From Eutreptiella sp. 'Long Island Sound 2002' (lineage: Eukaryota; Euglenozoa; Euglenophyceae; Eutreptiales; Eutreptiaceae), in assembly GCA_964036045.1 (NCBI GenBank), contig OZ038402.1, positions 2,309,257 to 2,373,256 on the forward strand: 64,000 nucleotides of DNA, read 5' to 3'. The translations under genes were made by a program, and so were the position numbers. Shown one piece after another: positions 46,901 through 56,072 of this stretch (position 1 is the first letter of the stretch; each line of letters opens with the position of its first letter). The notes under the pieces were generated by a model that ran no database searches, was not told the DNA's origin, and saw only the letters and a program-made list of their open reading frames with translations.

Positions 46901-49736
46901 CGTCGTCGTCGTCCTCATACCCACAGCTCGACGCGAACTCCGGGAGAGCCTGAACGCGGCCGAGGGTAAAGTAGGTGAAGTCAGGGTCCGGGAGTTGAAG
47001 GTAGGCCGGATCCTGAGACTCAAATTGACAGCACTTGTCGCACCAGCGCGCGAGGACCTCGGCCTCGCCCAGGGCCGACCGAGCAGGGGCCCGCAGAAGC
47101 CGCGCCACACACTGGACCCGATGGGCCCCACGGCGCGCCATGGAGAGGCGGATATGCGACCCCCGCGGCACGTCACGGAGCGCACGCTCCACTTCATTGT
47201 GACGCATGGCTGGCGCGCCTTCCCGCGGGGCGAAAAGCACCGTGTCGGCGGACGGTCCCGTAGGGCATGTGTCCCCCGTAGAAACCGCGTCCCACTGCGG
47301 CTCCCCCTCGGGATCGAGGACGCGGAGAACGGCGTGCCGCTGGGCCAAAGACGCATGGACCCAGCAGGTGTGTACCCCCGCGATTTCCAAGGCTGGTAGG
47401 CGGCAACCCCGGCGCATGGTAGTAGCGCACCCACAGCGTCGATCCGTTCCCTTAGTGGTCTCGAGAATGGCGGGGTGATGCCAGTGGCAGAAACCCCCGC
47501 ACACGTGATTGGGTGACCGGGGGTTCGAGCAGTCCCGGCATGTCCCGCGGGGCGCGACCCGAGCCGACCCGGGCCCAGGGGCGCCATCCCGGGGCGCGGC
47601 GGACAGCGTCGTACCCAGCGATGACGGTTCCGTCGCCGACGTCGGGGAGGTAGAGGCCCGCGCGTGAGTCGCTGCGGGCGGGGTCACCTCCCTGTGGGTG
47701 ACCGGGTCAGGGGAGGGGACAACCGTTCCTTGCCGAGTCCGCGTCACCTGCGACTGCTCCGCAGCGGACAGTGCAGGGGGAGGGCGACCAGGCCCCACCT
47801 CGGGCAGAGAAACCAGCCCAGGCGGACACGTCGCTTCCGCAGAAGGCACCGGCACGGAGGGGACGGACGGATCGGGTACAGGGGACAGCTCCCGCGTAGT
47901 CGGGGCACAAGACGGCAACACGGACCAACGGAAGCTCGGGCGATCCGCCGGCTCCACTCTTGCCCGCGAAAGCCCCAGATAGAAGTTGTGGGCCTCACGA
48001 ATGTGGGCCCTAGTCAGGGTCCCTGGCTCGGTGAGCGCGTAGATGGTCTGGAGGGTGTTATTCACGGCCTCGACCCCACACTCCGTCTCCTGCTGGCGTC
48101 GACAAGACGCGTACACAGCCTCGGGCTGAACGGGCAGGCCGCAGTGGCGACGGAGAAAGGAGGCGAAGACTCCAGCCCAGCGCAACGTGGCTTCGCCGTA
48201 GGCGGCCCCCCGAGCATCAAACCGCGCGCCCGTCGCGCCCGCCCCGTGCCAACTGTCCCGCACCACAATGGCCCCGCCCGCGTAGGCGAAGGCCACGAAG
48301 TGCTGCTCCGGTGCGATGTGCGCCACCGTAGCGACCTTGCTGGTAAGCGTGCCCGGGTCCCACCCGATGCCAGCGGGCAGGGTACAGCGTCCCTCCCACC
48401 AGGTGAGGGCCCTGCAGGGCAGATAACTCCATCCTGTAGCCGGTGGGTCACGAAAGACGGCGTCCAGGATTGGGGCATCCACGGCGGTGTCGGTTAAGTA
48501 CGTGTGCCGTTGAAAGGCACGGTAGGCCATGTGCAGCTTATCCTCCTGCGCGGCGGCTCGGGCCCTCACCGAGGCCACAATCTGGGTTGCACAGTCACGG
48601 AAAAGGCGGAGTAGAGGGCGGTCGGAGCGACAACCGCCTCGGGACGCCCAGAAAACCGAATCGGCGGTGGCCGAAGTGAGCCGGGCAAGGCTGACGGTCG
48701 CCTGCTCCCCCCCACCGGGATCGCAGTGATGGTAGAACTCGCGGACGAGGGCAACAGTCGCCCCGCTCAGGCCGGCGGACGCGGCCCTGGAGAGGAACCA
48801 CGACAGGGGCACGGGCGTCTGCACAACGAACTCCTCGGTCAAACTCGCCGGGTCGAAAGTGGCTGCCGCGGCCCGCTGAGCGTCGGCGTCGTGCGCCGAG
48901 CGCCGCGCGCGCGTGCGATGGGCCACAGGTGGAGCCTCCTCAGGTACGTCGAGGGAATAGCGCACCGGGCCGAGCCCCAAGGCCCCCTCAGGTCCGTCTG
49001 CAGGGGGCGACAGGGGAATCGCAGCGGACGTCGGGGCCCCACCGCGCACGACGTCGTCAAAGCCGATCATGGAGGCAAAGTCGGGACACGCGGCGGCGAG
49101 GAGCGCCGTGAGATGCTGAGTCAAGGGGCGGCACTCCGTCAACAGCGCCCGCCACGCGTGAAGGGAGACGTAGCGCGGGGGCGTCAACTGGGCCTGTGGT
49201 AAGGGCCTGGTGCCGTACGCGGCCCAGGCGCCCACGAAAAAGACATGGAGGCCGCACTCGGCGGACCCCCGGAACTGCTTGGCGTGCGCCACAATCACCG
49301 GCCGTGCGAGGCCGAGATCGCGCGTGAAATGGGAGGTGATGTCCCTGGCGGTGGCCGGATGCCGGGCGGAGTCGTAGACGACGGTGGTCAGGCGCCCAGC
49401 AACCCGGCGGACAACCGCCGTAGTCCAATGATACCGAACGTGCACTGGCATAATAGCACACGAGTGCCTCTCCAAAATCGAGAGGAGCCGCGCGACCAGG
49501 TCACGTGCCAGCCCCCGGCGGATCGACGGACGCTCCTCCGTCCGTACCCGGTAGAACAAAGCGGCGGGCACGTAGTTGGGGAAGGCGGGGGCCATCCGCA
49601 AATCCAAATCCATGTCACTCAACTCGGCATCGAGGGACCCGCCCCGTAGGTCGCCAGGGCGGAGCCTGCCGCACCCGGCCGAAGCTGGCCCCCTGTTTTG
49701 ATTCACGTCCTCTGGAGAGCCAAGAGGACCGCTCAA
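43914..49736 (-). CDS. pol: Pol: two Ulp1-like proteases, Cys/His region, tyrosine recombinase, RT, RNase H
   Basis: 1,940 codons with no ATG at the start; expression is expected by -1 frameshifting from gag. Domains (approximate residues): Ulp1/C48-like protease 1, H103, D122, Q154, C161 (AECGLHV); protease 2, H479, D494, Q548, C553 (ETECGVE); Cys/His-rich region 733-791, with another CxxCC at 899; tyrosine recombinase 1010-1300 with R1152, H1254-x-x-R1257, H1283 and Y1292, the complete catalytic set; reverse transcriptase about 1440-1640 (D1517 in [18 protein letters not shown], and VDN at 1591-1593 where VDD is usual); RNase H 1775-1905 with D1785, E1820, D1846 and D1897. Recombinase before RT resembles the VIPER order rather than DIRS. 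No aspartic protease is seen. Two Ulp1-like domains are unusual and pair with the ubiquitin in Gag. No internal stop: the copy looks intact. Confidence 0.9.
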   Translation of the reverse strand: MSGPLGSPEDVNQNRGPASAGCGRLRPGDLRGGSLDAELSDMDLDLRMAPAFPNYVPAALFYRVRTEERPSIRRGLARDLVARLLSILERHSCAIMPVHVRYHWTTAVVRRVAGRLTTVVYDSARHPATARDITSHFTRDLGLARPVIVAHAKQFRGSAECGLHVFFVGAWAAYGTRPLPQAQLTPPRYVSLHAWRALLTECRPLTQHLTALLAAACPDFASMIGFDDVVRGGAPTSAAIPLSPPADGPEGALGLGPVRYSLDVPEEAPPVAHRTRARRSAHDADAQRAAAATFDPASLTEEFVVQTPVPLSWFLSRAASAGLSGATVALVREFYHHCDPGGGEQATVSLARLTSATADSVFWASRGGCRSDRPLLRLFRDCATQIVASVRARAAAQEDKLHMAYRAFQRHTYLTDTAVDAPILDAVFRDPPATGWSYLPCRALTWWEGRCTLPAGIGWDPGTLTSKVATVAHIAPEQHFVAFAYAGGAIVVRDSWHGAGATGARFDARGAAYGEATLRWAGVFASFLRRHCGLPVQPEAVYASCRRQQETECGVEAVNNTLQTIYALTEPGTLTRAHIREAHNFYLGLSRARVEPADRPSFRWSVLPSCAPTTRELSPVPDPSVPSVPVPSAEATCPPGLVSLPEVGPGRPPPALSAAEQSQVTRTRQGTVVPSPDPVTHREVTPPAATHARASTSPTSATEPSSLGTTLSAAPRDGAPGPGSARVAPRGTCRDCSNPRSPNHVCGGFCHWHHPAILETTKGTDRRCGCATTMRRGCRLPALEIAGVHTCWVHASLAQRHAVLRVLDPEGEPQWDAVSTGDTCPTGPSADTVLFAPREGAPAMRHNEVERALRDVPRGSHIRLSMARRGAHRVQCVARLLRAPARSALGEAEVLARWCDKCCQFESQDPAYLQLPDPDFTYFTLGRVQALPEFASSCGYEDDDDVGSDYGDEAADPSEVDALHNQLDDPARATLASMDSAPAGTWRVLDAKRWHPLGKALECPRHVHPLVWSGMSPKTRQSHLRWIHRIRHLPDEFNNTPLPKAVVEMVLREARKRHWAWSTISSSLSTVASALRDLQYYVPSYNGAVIDIRTDPYFRGAASHATRKARVTALRPQKSAPLSYADFDVLESQLRGSDAWYLLQLAWHLAARVGDTRRLDPENVRIADAAGAHGNVAVEALFTEGKGAFFWGPYTIHSTMPAPVAKQLKAFFHERRQAARRTSPQRDPGDAPYHAFSQTAQRELSVALGRFPDHSCRSIRRGALVCNARAGATDAELQLLSGHKRRDTLLRYLGWGHESTEAAGAAASRATKLSRAVTPMGGDVAAPMKMGRWSGFNGERGRRVRAPPSLFPRQAPPSSELGLQDDYDGTQDAFKDWTLHAHAVSTVNLPAVRASIESDDLRAAFDGAVSLLQSAGCYGIADRPLLTASQVPVSKFTHEQWTRFLEVGKIRPLGGQEIRSGVRGFAVPQPAKRRWRPVFETLYNPFFQQSLVPPLSYPSRVERRRCISGYTYRLELDHFAWFDQFPLLGVGSYHVVRSAMPIRWDNAEHELFCLERLPMGATQSCGVANTTTWALMEPIIRMDGVFVTSMVDNVIICSNEPDRFVEAVRLYLTRAQRCSADLNDIEVAGRKVPVPSDPDDILRLGAQLGSGPAAFLGEEYVGSRVRNQPRKVAKLMAAFARMRDACDDPRVVVTRRQLASFVGLCSWMANTLNVSLREHWDVLRLFSRVAQQVGSWDMQLPVTPRVLDVLTPLYTVLAANQPVVPHCPPLPSLVDDDYAAVAIVDASGTGYGAYVRFTDGRIFEVMGGWHGHLRHSAWAEPIGGLKIVEWLRGRLPRGARIAVVTDHGAMCHGQLRPGSATGGFSLAYHLNSFFRALYSFSPDAAVFYVEGPENIADAPSRAARLGSPQIVKEVFHMQFPPLAAFFHPFLQPRARPWWCV

Positions 49737-49742
49737 AAACCC
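49707..49742 (-). promoter_or_regulatory. -1 ribosomal frameshift signal, gag to pol
   Basis: Read on the minus strand, gag ends ATG GGT TTT TGA. The heptamer G-GGT-TTT (49742-49736) fits the X-XXY-YYZ slippery rule. A 6-nt spacer follows, then a perfect 7-bp hairpin GTCCTCT (49729-49723) / AGAGGAC (49713-49707) with a 9-nt loop. Slipping back one base gives GGG TTT TTG AGC, which is exactly the pol frame. Confidence 0.85.
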
Positions 49743-52042
49743 ATCTGGGTCGAGGGATCGGTGGGCGCGCCATCGTCGGTCACGCCACGGGGCACAAGGG
49801 CGGTAGCGTCGTCCGCACTGCCACCAGCAGGACCCCCGCGAGGCTGGCGGCGCCGGGCCGGGAACTCAGGCGCTTGCCCAGGCTGTTGGTCCCGACGGGC
49901 CTTCCCGCTCCGATCGGTGGGCCCAGGTGGGCCACCGGGCTTGGGTTGCGGCACAGCTGCGGGTTTAGAGGCAAGCTGGACGGCCTTACGGAGTCCATCG
50001 ATCTCCGCACGTTGCTGCTTCACCTGGGCCTGCAGATTGGCAACAGCGTCACTAGCGGGGCCCATATCCACTGCATAGCGCCCCCTGGGGTCCGGCCCTT
50101 CAACGAAGAAATATGGCTCGCCACCCTGGACCGGCGGACGGACGGAGACCCGAAAGGACGCCCCCAAAGACACCGCGCGCTTGTAGGCCATGGGAAGCCG
50201 CATGCCGCCGCCGCCGCTGATGCGCCCCTCTGCACTGTCTGGAACATGGTCCAGAATATCCTGGTTCAACCGGACGAATTCCTCACAGACGGGCGGCAAG
50301 AGGGGAAAGGGACACGCAAGGATCTTCGGCAGGTTCCGAGCCTTGAACTGGGGATGTCGATCCTTGTGGTCCTCCTCCATCATTTCGGTAACTACGACGT
50401 TGTGGGCCCGAATGCGTGACGGCAGGTCCCTGTAGCGGAGCAGAATCGCGGCGTAGACCTGTGGGCTATCGGCCCAGACCAGGTGGGAGTAAAGGAGGAC
50501 GTCCTCGATGACCAACTCACCCTTCTCGGCCCACCATATGATCTGGGTCTTCGCCTCGTCGGCCGAGTAAGTATTGATGATCCCCCCCCGCCTGGGGTGC
50601 CCCGTGGGATAACGCGTATTGCCGTAGAGGTGCTCGAAGACCTCCATGTAAGCCTTCTTGTGCGCCGTGTCGAGATCCGCCTCCCTCTCGAGGCGTCGTC
50701 GCTCATCGGCCGTGCGCTGGCGTTCCTCCTCACGGCGCTCGCTCTCCAACTCGAACTGCCTTTCGAGGGCCCGTGCCAGCTCCAAAGTGGACCGGCCCGA
50801 AGCGGGGTTGTCCAGGCCGGCCTCTCTGAGATCGTACTGCCGCGCCAGCGTCTCGATGCGCTTGTTCTTGAACTCCTCGCTCCCGGGCCCGGCACGGATG
50901 GCTGCAGCGGCCGCGTCAACCGCGGGGTCCTGCCCCAACGTGGACCAGTCATTGAGCACGCCACCACGCAGCCGCAGGACCAAGTCCAGCGTGGACTCCC
51001 TCTGAACGTTGTAGTCGGCGAGAGTACGGCGGGCCTCCAACTGTTTGCCCGCATACAGCAACCTCTGCGAACCAGGGGGAACGCGCACCTTGGCCTGGAC
51101 CCGCAGCATCACGGTCGCCACTGAGTCGGCGGACCTGACATCCAGGGTCACCGTCGTCCCAGACAAAGTCGTCACGAAGATCTGCATACGGGCCCCAGGC
51201 GAACGCGTACTGAGAGAGTCCTGCTCGGAGTCCGCAGGCCCCCAGTGGTCCGTACCATCCGCCATATTGGGCCTGTCCACCAGCGTACTGCAGCCAGGCC
51301 CCCAGTGGTCCGTACCCTCCGTTATATTGGACCGGCCCATCAAAGTACTGCAGCCAGGCCCCCAGTGGTCCGTACCCTCCGTTATATTGGACCGGCCCAT
51401 CGAAGTACTGCAGCCAGGCCCCCAGTGGCCCGTACCCTCCGTGATATTGGACCTGCCCACCGAAGTACAGCAGCCAGACCCCCAGAGGCCCGTACTCTCC
51501 ACTGAAGTAACGCAGCAGGTCGTGGAGGACACACGCGGCACACAGCACCACAGCCGGCAGCCCTCGACAGCCAAAAGGCCAGAGGGCCGCCCAGCTCTGG
51601 CCCCAGGAGCCGATGCGCTGCACCCCCTGTCACTGTAGTCGGACAACGTGCACGCAGCGGTCGTCAGGACCAACAATTTCTGGTCCACCCGGTACCGCGG
51701 CGTGGTCAGCATCATGGGCTGGATGGTCTGCAGCATGTGGTAGATGGTCTGCAGCACTCTCTGCATCAGGACCCAGGTGTCGTCCGCCATACTGTGCAGT
51801 ACCCAGACAGCCTGCTGGCTCAGTGTCAGGCCGAAAGCCGGCGGCGCCAAAGACTGGAGTCCGTGCCGCGAGGCCCCGCAGTTGCTGGCCCCCCCATCGG
51901 TGGTCGAGACCGGGGCCAGCGTGTTGTTGCTGTCGATGTACACCAGGCCCAGTAGTGGGCAGCGGAGCGCCGCGCGTATGGCGAAGGGGTCGACGTCACG
52001 GAGCTCCATCCGGTCCTGCGGGGCAATCGTGCTCCGGAACAT
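49733..52042 (-). CDS. gag: Gag-like protein with an embedded ubiquitin
   Basis: 769 codons from the ATG at 52042, 3 nt after repeat A1. Residues 1-140 are unrecognised ([20 protein letters not shown]). Residues 180-270 come from a 60-bp tandem repeat. Residues 286-361 are a complete ubiquitin ([10 protein letters not shown] to LRLRGG). Next comes a helical, charged region ([20 protein letters not shown]), then a conserved-looking Gag-like core ([33 protein letters not shown]) and a basic Pro/Arg/Gly-rich tail. No zinc knuckle is visible. The ubiquitin Met (51187) could instead be the true start: all three minus frames are open across 51190-51620. Cleavage after Gly-Gly would release a product beginning VLNDW. 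Calling it Gag rests on position and composition. Confidence 0.8.
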   Translation of the reverse strand: MFRSTIAPQDRMELRDVDPFAIRAALRCPLLGLVYIDSNNTLAPVSTTDGGASNCGASRHGLQSLAPPAFGLTLSQQAVWVLHSMADDTWVLMQRVLQTIYHMLQTIQPMMLTTPRYRVDQKLLVLTTAACTLSDYSDRGCSASAPGARAGRPSGLLAVEGCRLWCCVPRVSSTTCCVTSVESTGLWGSGCCTSVGRSNITEGTGHWGPGCSTSMGRSNITEGTDHWGPGCSTLMGRSNITEGTDHWGPGCSTLVDRPNMADGTDHWGPADSEQDSLSTRSPGARMQIFVTTLSGTTVTLDVRSADSVATVMLRVQAKVRVPPGSQRLLYAGKQLEARRTLADYNVQRESTLDLVLRLRGGVLNDWSTLGQDPAVDAAAAAIRAGPGSEEFKNKRIETLARQYDLREAGLDNPASGRSTLELARALERQFELESERREEERQRTADERRRLEREADLDTAHKKAYMEVFEHLYGNTRYPTGHPRRGGIINTYSADEAKTQIIWWAEKGELVIEDVLLYSHLVWADSPQVYAAILLRYRDLPSRIRAHNVVVTEMMEEDHKDRHPQFKARNLPKILACPFPLLPPVCEEFVRLNQDILDHVPDSAEGRISGGGGMRLPMAYKRAVSLGASFRVSVRPPVQGGEPYFFVEGPDPRGRYAVDMGPASDAVANLQAQVKQQRAEIDGLRKAVQLASKPAAVPQPKPGGPPGPTDRSGKARRDQQPGQAPEFPARRRQPRGGPAGGSADDATALVPRGVTDDGAPTDPSTQMGF
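50960..51187 (-). other. Ubiquitin domain within gag
   Basis: 76 codons beginning MQIFV and ending LRLRGG, aligned without gaps to canonical ubiquitin; 46 of 76 positions agree in my manual alignment. AGKQLE, TLADYN and ESTL are kept. Of the seven standard lysines only K33 and K48 remain; positions 6, 11, 27, 29 and 63 are T, T, M, R and R. I44 is Leu and H68 is Asp. The processing end (R72, R74, G75, G76) is intact. Confidence 0.95.
51235..51510. repeat. 60-bp tandem repeat, 4.5 copies
   Basis: Units begin CCCAGTGGTCCGTACC at 51241, 51301, 51361 and 51421, with a partial unit at 51481. As 60 is divisible by three, all frames stay open. In the gag frame the unit reads [19 protein letters not shown]; in another frame it reads a Gly/Tyr-rich [20 protein letters not shown]. 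Confidence 0.9.
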
Positions 52043-52045
52043 CAA

Positions 52046-52160
52046 AACAAAAACAACAATGGGTAGCTCAGGCTACAATGGAGAAAGGGAAAAAACCCTT
52101 CACCTGAGCGTGAAGGAACAACAGAGGTGGGCGTGCAAGCTATAATAACCTATAAGCTGT
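52046..52160 (-). repeat. Split direct repeat A1 (5' end)
   Basis: 115 bp forming the 5' terminus of the retrotransposon, identical to 43608-43722 and directly followed by the gag start. Any promoter must lie here or be supplied by A2. An AT-rich stretch (TATAATAACCTATAAG on the plus strand) is present. Confidence 0.9.
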
Positions 52161-52752
52161 CTGCTTGTGTGTGTGTGGGGGGGGGGGGGCTTGCTTGGAT
52201 CGATGTGTGAGTGAAGGTGGCTTTGTGCGTGAGTGGTTGTGAGTGTGTGACTGCGTTCTTTGGTTTCTCGTTGCCTAGGTTCGTGCGTGTATGTGGATTC
52301 GTGAATGTGTGTACGCGCAGGTGTGTGTGTGTGTGTGTGTGTGTTGCAGCTGTTGTTTTGGATGTTGTTGTTGGTTTTGGTGTTGTGTGGCATAGGCTTT
52401 GATTGTGTGCGCATAACATTGTGTTTGTGGCTGCAGACGCAGGTATGTTTGTGTTTGTGGTTGTAGCTGTGGTTCTGGGCTTGCGTACGGTTGTTGCCAT
52501 GGCTGTTGTGGTAGCTGTCGTTCTTGGTGTGGTTATGGTAGTGGCTGTGGTTGCGGCTTTGCTTGTGGGTGTGGGTGTGGGTGTGGGTGTGGGTGTGGGT
52601 GTGGGTGTGGGTGTGGGTGTGGGTGTGGGTGTGTTTCTGCAAGCTGTGTTGTGTGTGGATTTGGTTGTGGTTGTGTCAGTGTGTGTGGCCCTGGCTGTGG
52701 CGAAGGCTGCAGTTGCAGCTTTCACTGTGGCCGCAGCTGTTCGTTGGGTTCA

Positions 52753-54069
52753 GGCTGTAGCTGTGGGTTGGGTTGGGTTGGGTGAAGGCCTCACCTGGTC
52801 GCCTACCCGCGGTCCGCGCCGCCTTCCCTGCCGGACCCGACCGGGCGGCTGTACCAGGGTGTCCGGTCACAAGGCCTACCGGACTGCTGACCGCCCCCAG
52901 ACCCCGCGGTGGCGCTCGCGGGCGGGAGATGCCGCCGTGCCTGTGTGTATGTGCCCTTGTGTGTTTGTGGAGGGGGGGGGGGGCTGTGGCACACCTGCTT
53001 GCTCCATTGTTGTTCGGCGTTGGCGCACATGGTGCGGGGAAGTGTGTGCCTGGTGCTCCAGGCCCCGGCAGGGAGGCTGGAGAGCCTGACTCTGAGCCCG
53101 CCGGGGGAGATGTGGGCCTGGGCTCGCAACCTCCACGTCACTAGGACATGCTACCCAACCACTCCACGACTGCCTGTTGGCACGGGAAGGCGGTGGTACG
53201 TGGCACGACTGGGGTCAGACCCGCACTCCTTGACTGCCTTAGGCACAGGTGGTGCTGCCACGCGGGCTGGGTCCGGCTCCCCACGGCCGAGGGCGTACCG
53301 CGGGCAGGTGGAGGGGCACCAGGGCGCAAAGAGTGCTTCCCTGCCCTGGGTGCCACCGGTGCTGGCTGCACTGGCTGCGGCGCTACAGCCCGCGTAGACG
53401 AGGGGGCCCAGAGGGCACCACACCCGAATGGCCTCTCCGTTGAGGAAGGGGGGGGGGGGGCAGGGGTCGGCAGGTGGCTGTCTGGCCTCCAGGGGTCGCC
53501 CGCAACTGCACTGGAGTGCACGGGGCTGTGCTGGCCTAGGCGTCTGTGATGAAGTTGGAGGGGCACGCGCACACCTGGAGGTTCCCTGTGCAGGTCGCTC
53601 AAGGGATACCCACAGCGGTCAAGCTGTGAGCCCTTCACAGCCTCCACTTTTTAGGCCCTGAGGGCGCCGACTCCGTGCACCCCTCCCGTCGGGGGCGCAG
53701 GCTGGGGGGGGGGGGGGGGTTAGTGGTGGATGGGTCTACCTGCTCACTTGTTTGGGAGAGGAGGACCACCTGCTGGGTTACCATGCGGGTCCCAGATCCC
53801 AACATACTCGTCGTTCGGCGTCCGCTCCCTGTCCGTGAGGGGTGGGACCTCGATCACCATGTGACGGCCTGCAGTGAGGGTGCGAGGGCATGCTGGGGGG
53901 GGGGGGGTGCTGGGCCTGCTTTCGGTCCGGCCCCATTTCTGTTGGGGGGGGTAGGGGCAGCAAAAGGTCTGCTCCCCTATTTCCTGGTCCCCAAGGGGAA
54001 CCAGCCCACGGCCTGCACCCTCGCTTTATGGTGGCTGAAATTTGGGCCGACTGGGGCTGTAGCTGTGGG
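52753..54069 (-). mobile_element. 1.3-kb retroposon-like insert with 15-bp target duplication
   Basis: GGCTGTAGCTGTGGG occurs at 52753-52767 and 54055-54069 flanking 1.29 kb absent from the matching right arm, where this 15-mer occurs once. Read on the minus strand, the insert ends in a (CCCAA)3-type tail before the duplication, as for target-primed retroposition. It is GC-rich with several G runs. The longest minus frame (about 53647-53141) is Pro/Arg-rich and unrecognised. Confidence 0.7.
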
Positions 54070-54129
54070 GGGGGGGGGGGGTAAAGGACTGCAAAGAGGG
54101 GGGCTCAAATCACCATCCACCCCCTCCCA

Positions 54130-54535
54130 AAAAAGACCGCACCAAGTTTACAGACAGTGTACAGTGACAGTGTACAATGACAGTGTATAGTGAGAGCATA
54201 CAGTGAGTGTAGAGTGACAGTGTAGAGTGCTAGTATAGAGACTTGGGCGTCGTGGCGGACGTACTGTGTGTGGGGATACATTCTATGAGACCTTGGGGAG
54301 TACAGTGTACAGTGTACAGTGTACAGTGTACAGTGTACAGTGTACAGTGTACAGTGACAATGTACAGTGACAGTGTATAGTGACAGTGTGCAGTGGCAGT
54401 GTGCAGTGTGCAGTGACAGCGTACAGTGCCAGAATACAGTGTACCATGTACAGTGACAGTAGACAGTGACACCATTGACAGTGTACATGGACAGTGTGCA
54501 GTGACAGTGTACAGTGACAGTGAACCATGAGTGAG
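54130..54535. repeat. ACAGTGTACAGTG-type satellite, left inner arm
   Basis: Short degenerate repeats of ACAGTGTACAGTG and ACAGTGACAGTG, the inverted counterpart of 56070-56450. These lie at the inner ends of the two arms. Confidence 0.8.
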
Positions 54536-56072
54536 CCCTCACTGAGCGCTCACTGAGCCATTTGGCGCGCTCACTGAGCGCTCACTGAGCGCTCAGTGAG
54601 CGCGCGAAACGGCGCAGTGAGCGCTCAGTGAGCGCGCCAAATGGCTCAGTGAGCGCTCAGTGAGGGCTCACTCATGGTTCACTGTCGCTGTACACTGTCA
54701 CTGCACACTGTGTATTGCACACTGCACGCTGCACACTGTGTATTGCACACCGCACACTGCATACTGTGTATTGCACACTGCACACTGCACACTGCACACT
54801 GTGTGTTACAAATTACACACTGCACACTGTAATGCACACTGCACACCCTGTAATGCACACTGCGCACTGTGTATTGCACACTGCACACTGAGCGCCCGAA
54901 CGCTTGCACTGTACGGTGTGCAGTGTGCATGACACAGTGTGCAGTGTGCATTACACAGTGTGTAGTGCGCAGTGTACACTGCGCACTGCGCACTGTGTAC
55001 TGCACACTGCACACTGCACACTGTGTATTGCACACTGCACATTGTGTATTGCACACTGCACACTGTAATGCACACTGCACACTGTGTATTGCACACTGCA
55101 CACTGCACACTGTGCATTACAAATTGCACACTGCACACTGTAATGCACACTGCACACTGTGTATTGCACACTACACACCGCACCCTGCGTAATGCACACT
55201 GGGTATTGCACACTGCACACGGTGCACTGTGCAATACCCAATGTGCAATACACAGGGTGCAGGGTGTAGTGTGCATGACACAGTGTGCAGTGTGCATTAC
55301 ACGGTGTGCCGTGTGGATTACATCACACACGGCATACTACACCCTGTGTAGTGCACACTACACACAGTGTGCAGTGTGCAGTGTGCAATACACAGCGTGC
55401 AGTGTGCAGTGTGCAATACACAGTGTGCAGAGTGTATTACACAGTGTGCAGTGTGCATTACAGTGTGCAGTGTGCAATTTGTAACATACAGTGTGCAGTG
55501 TGCAGTGTGCAATACACAGTTTGCAGTGTGCACTGTGCAATACACAGTATACAGTGTGCAGTGTGCAATACACCGTGTGCAGTGTGCATTGCAGTGTGCA
55601 GTGTGCAATTTGTAACACACGGTGTGCAGTGTGCAGTGTGCAATACACAGAGTGCAGTGTGCATGACAGCGTGCTGTGTGCAGTTTGTAATGCACAGTGT
55701 GCAGTGTGCATGACACAGTGTGCAGTGTGCATTACAGTGTGCAGTGTGCAATACACAGTGTGCAGTGTGCATTACAGTGTGCAGTGTGCAGTACACAGTG
55801 TGCAGTGCGCAGTGTACACTGCACACTACACGCTGTGTAATGCACACTGCACACCGTGGATTACAGTGTGCAGTGTGCATTGCAGTGTGCAGTGTGCAAT
55901 TTGTAACACACAGTGTGCAGTGTGCAGTGTGCATTACACAGTATGCACTGTGCAGTGTGCAATACACAGTGTGCAGTGTGCAGTGTGCAATACACAGTGT
56001 GCAGTGACAGTGTACAGTGACAGTGAACCATGAGTGAGCCCTCACTGAGCGCTCAGTGAGGGCTCACTCATG
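54535..56072. repeat. Central loop: CACTGCACACTG repeats between palindrome clusters
   Basis: TGAGCGCTCA palindrome clusters at 54535-54675 and 56033-56072 bracket about 1.36 kb of GCACACTGTGTATTGCACACTG-like repeats. Their orientation flips several times (near 54905, 54970, 55225, 55815 and 55860). There are no genes. Confidence 0.85.

Larger units (their letters stand above)
43387..52160 (-). mobile_element. Ngaro/VIPER-type tyrosine-recombinase retrotransposon
   Basis: An 8.77-kb element read on the minus strand. Its ends show split direct repeats in the order A1 (52160-52046), genes, B1 (43821-43723), A2 (43722-43608), B2 (43485-43387), which is the arrangement known from PAT/Ngaro/VIPER retroelements. 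A1/A2 (115 bp) and B1/B2 (99 bp) look identical, so insertion is recent. The two genes are gag (with ubiquitin) and pol, linked by a -1 frameshift signal. No target duplication is seen; the flanks join through a TGT shared by both ends and the B1-A2 junction, as expected for recombinase-mediated integration of a circle. It sits in the left arm of the 16.2-kb palindromic element: right-arm sequence complementary to 57171-57130 is the uninterrupted counterpart. Confidence 0.9.

Noticed and set aside
55265-55960. Cys/His/Val-rich frames in the palindromic element's centre
   Set aside because: Translations of CACTGCACACTG repeats in changing orientation.
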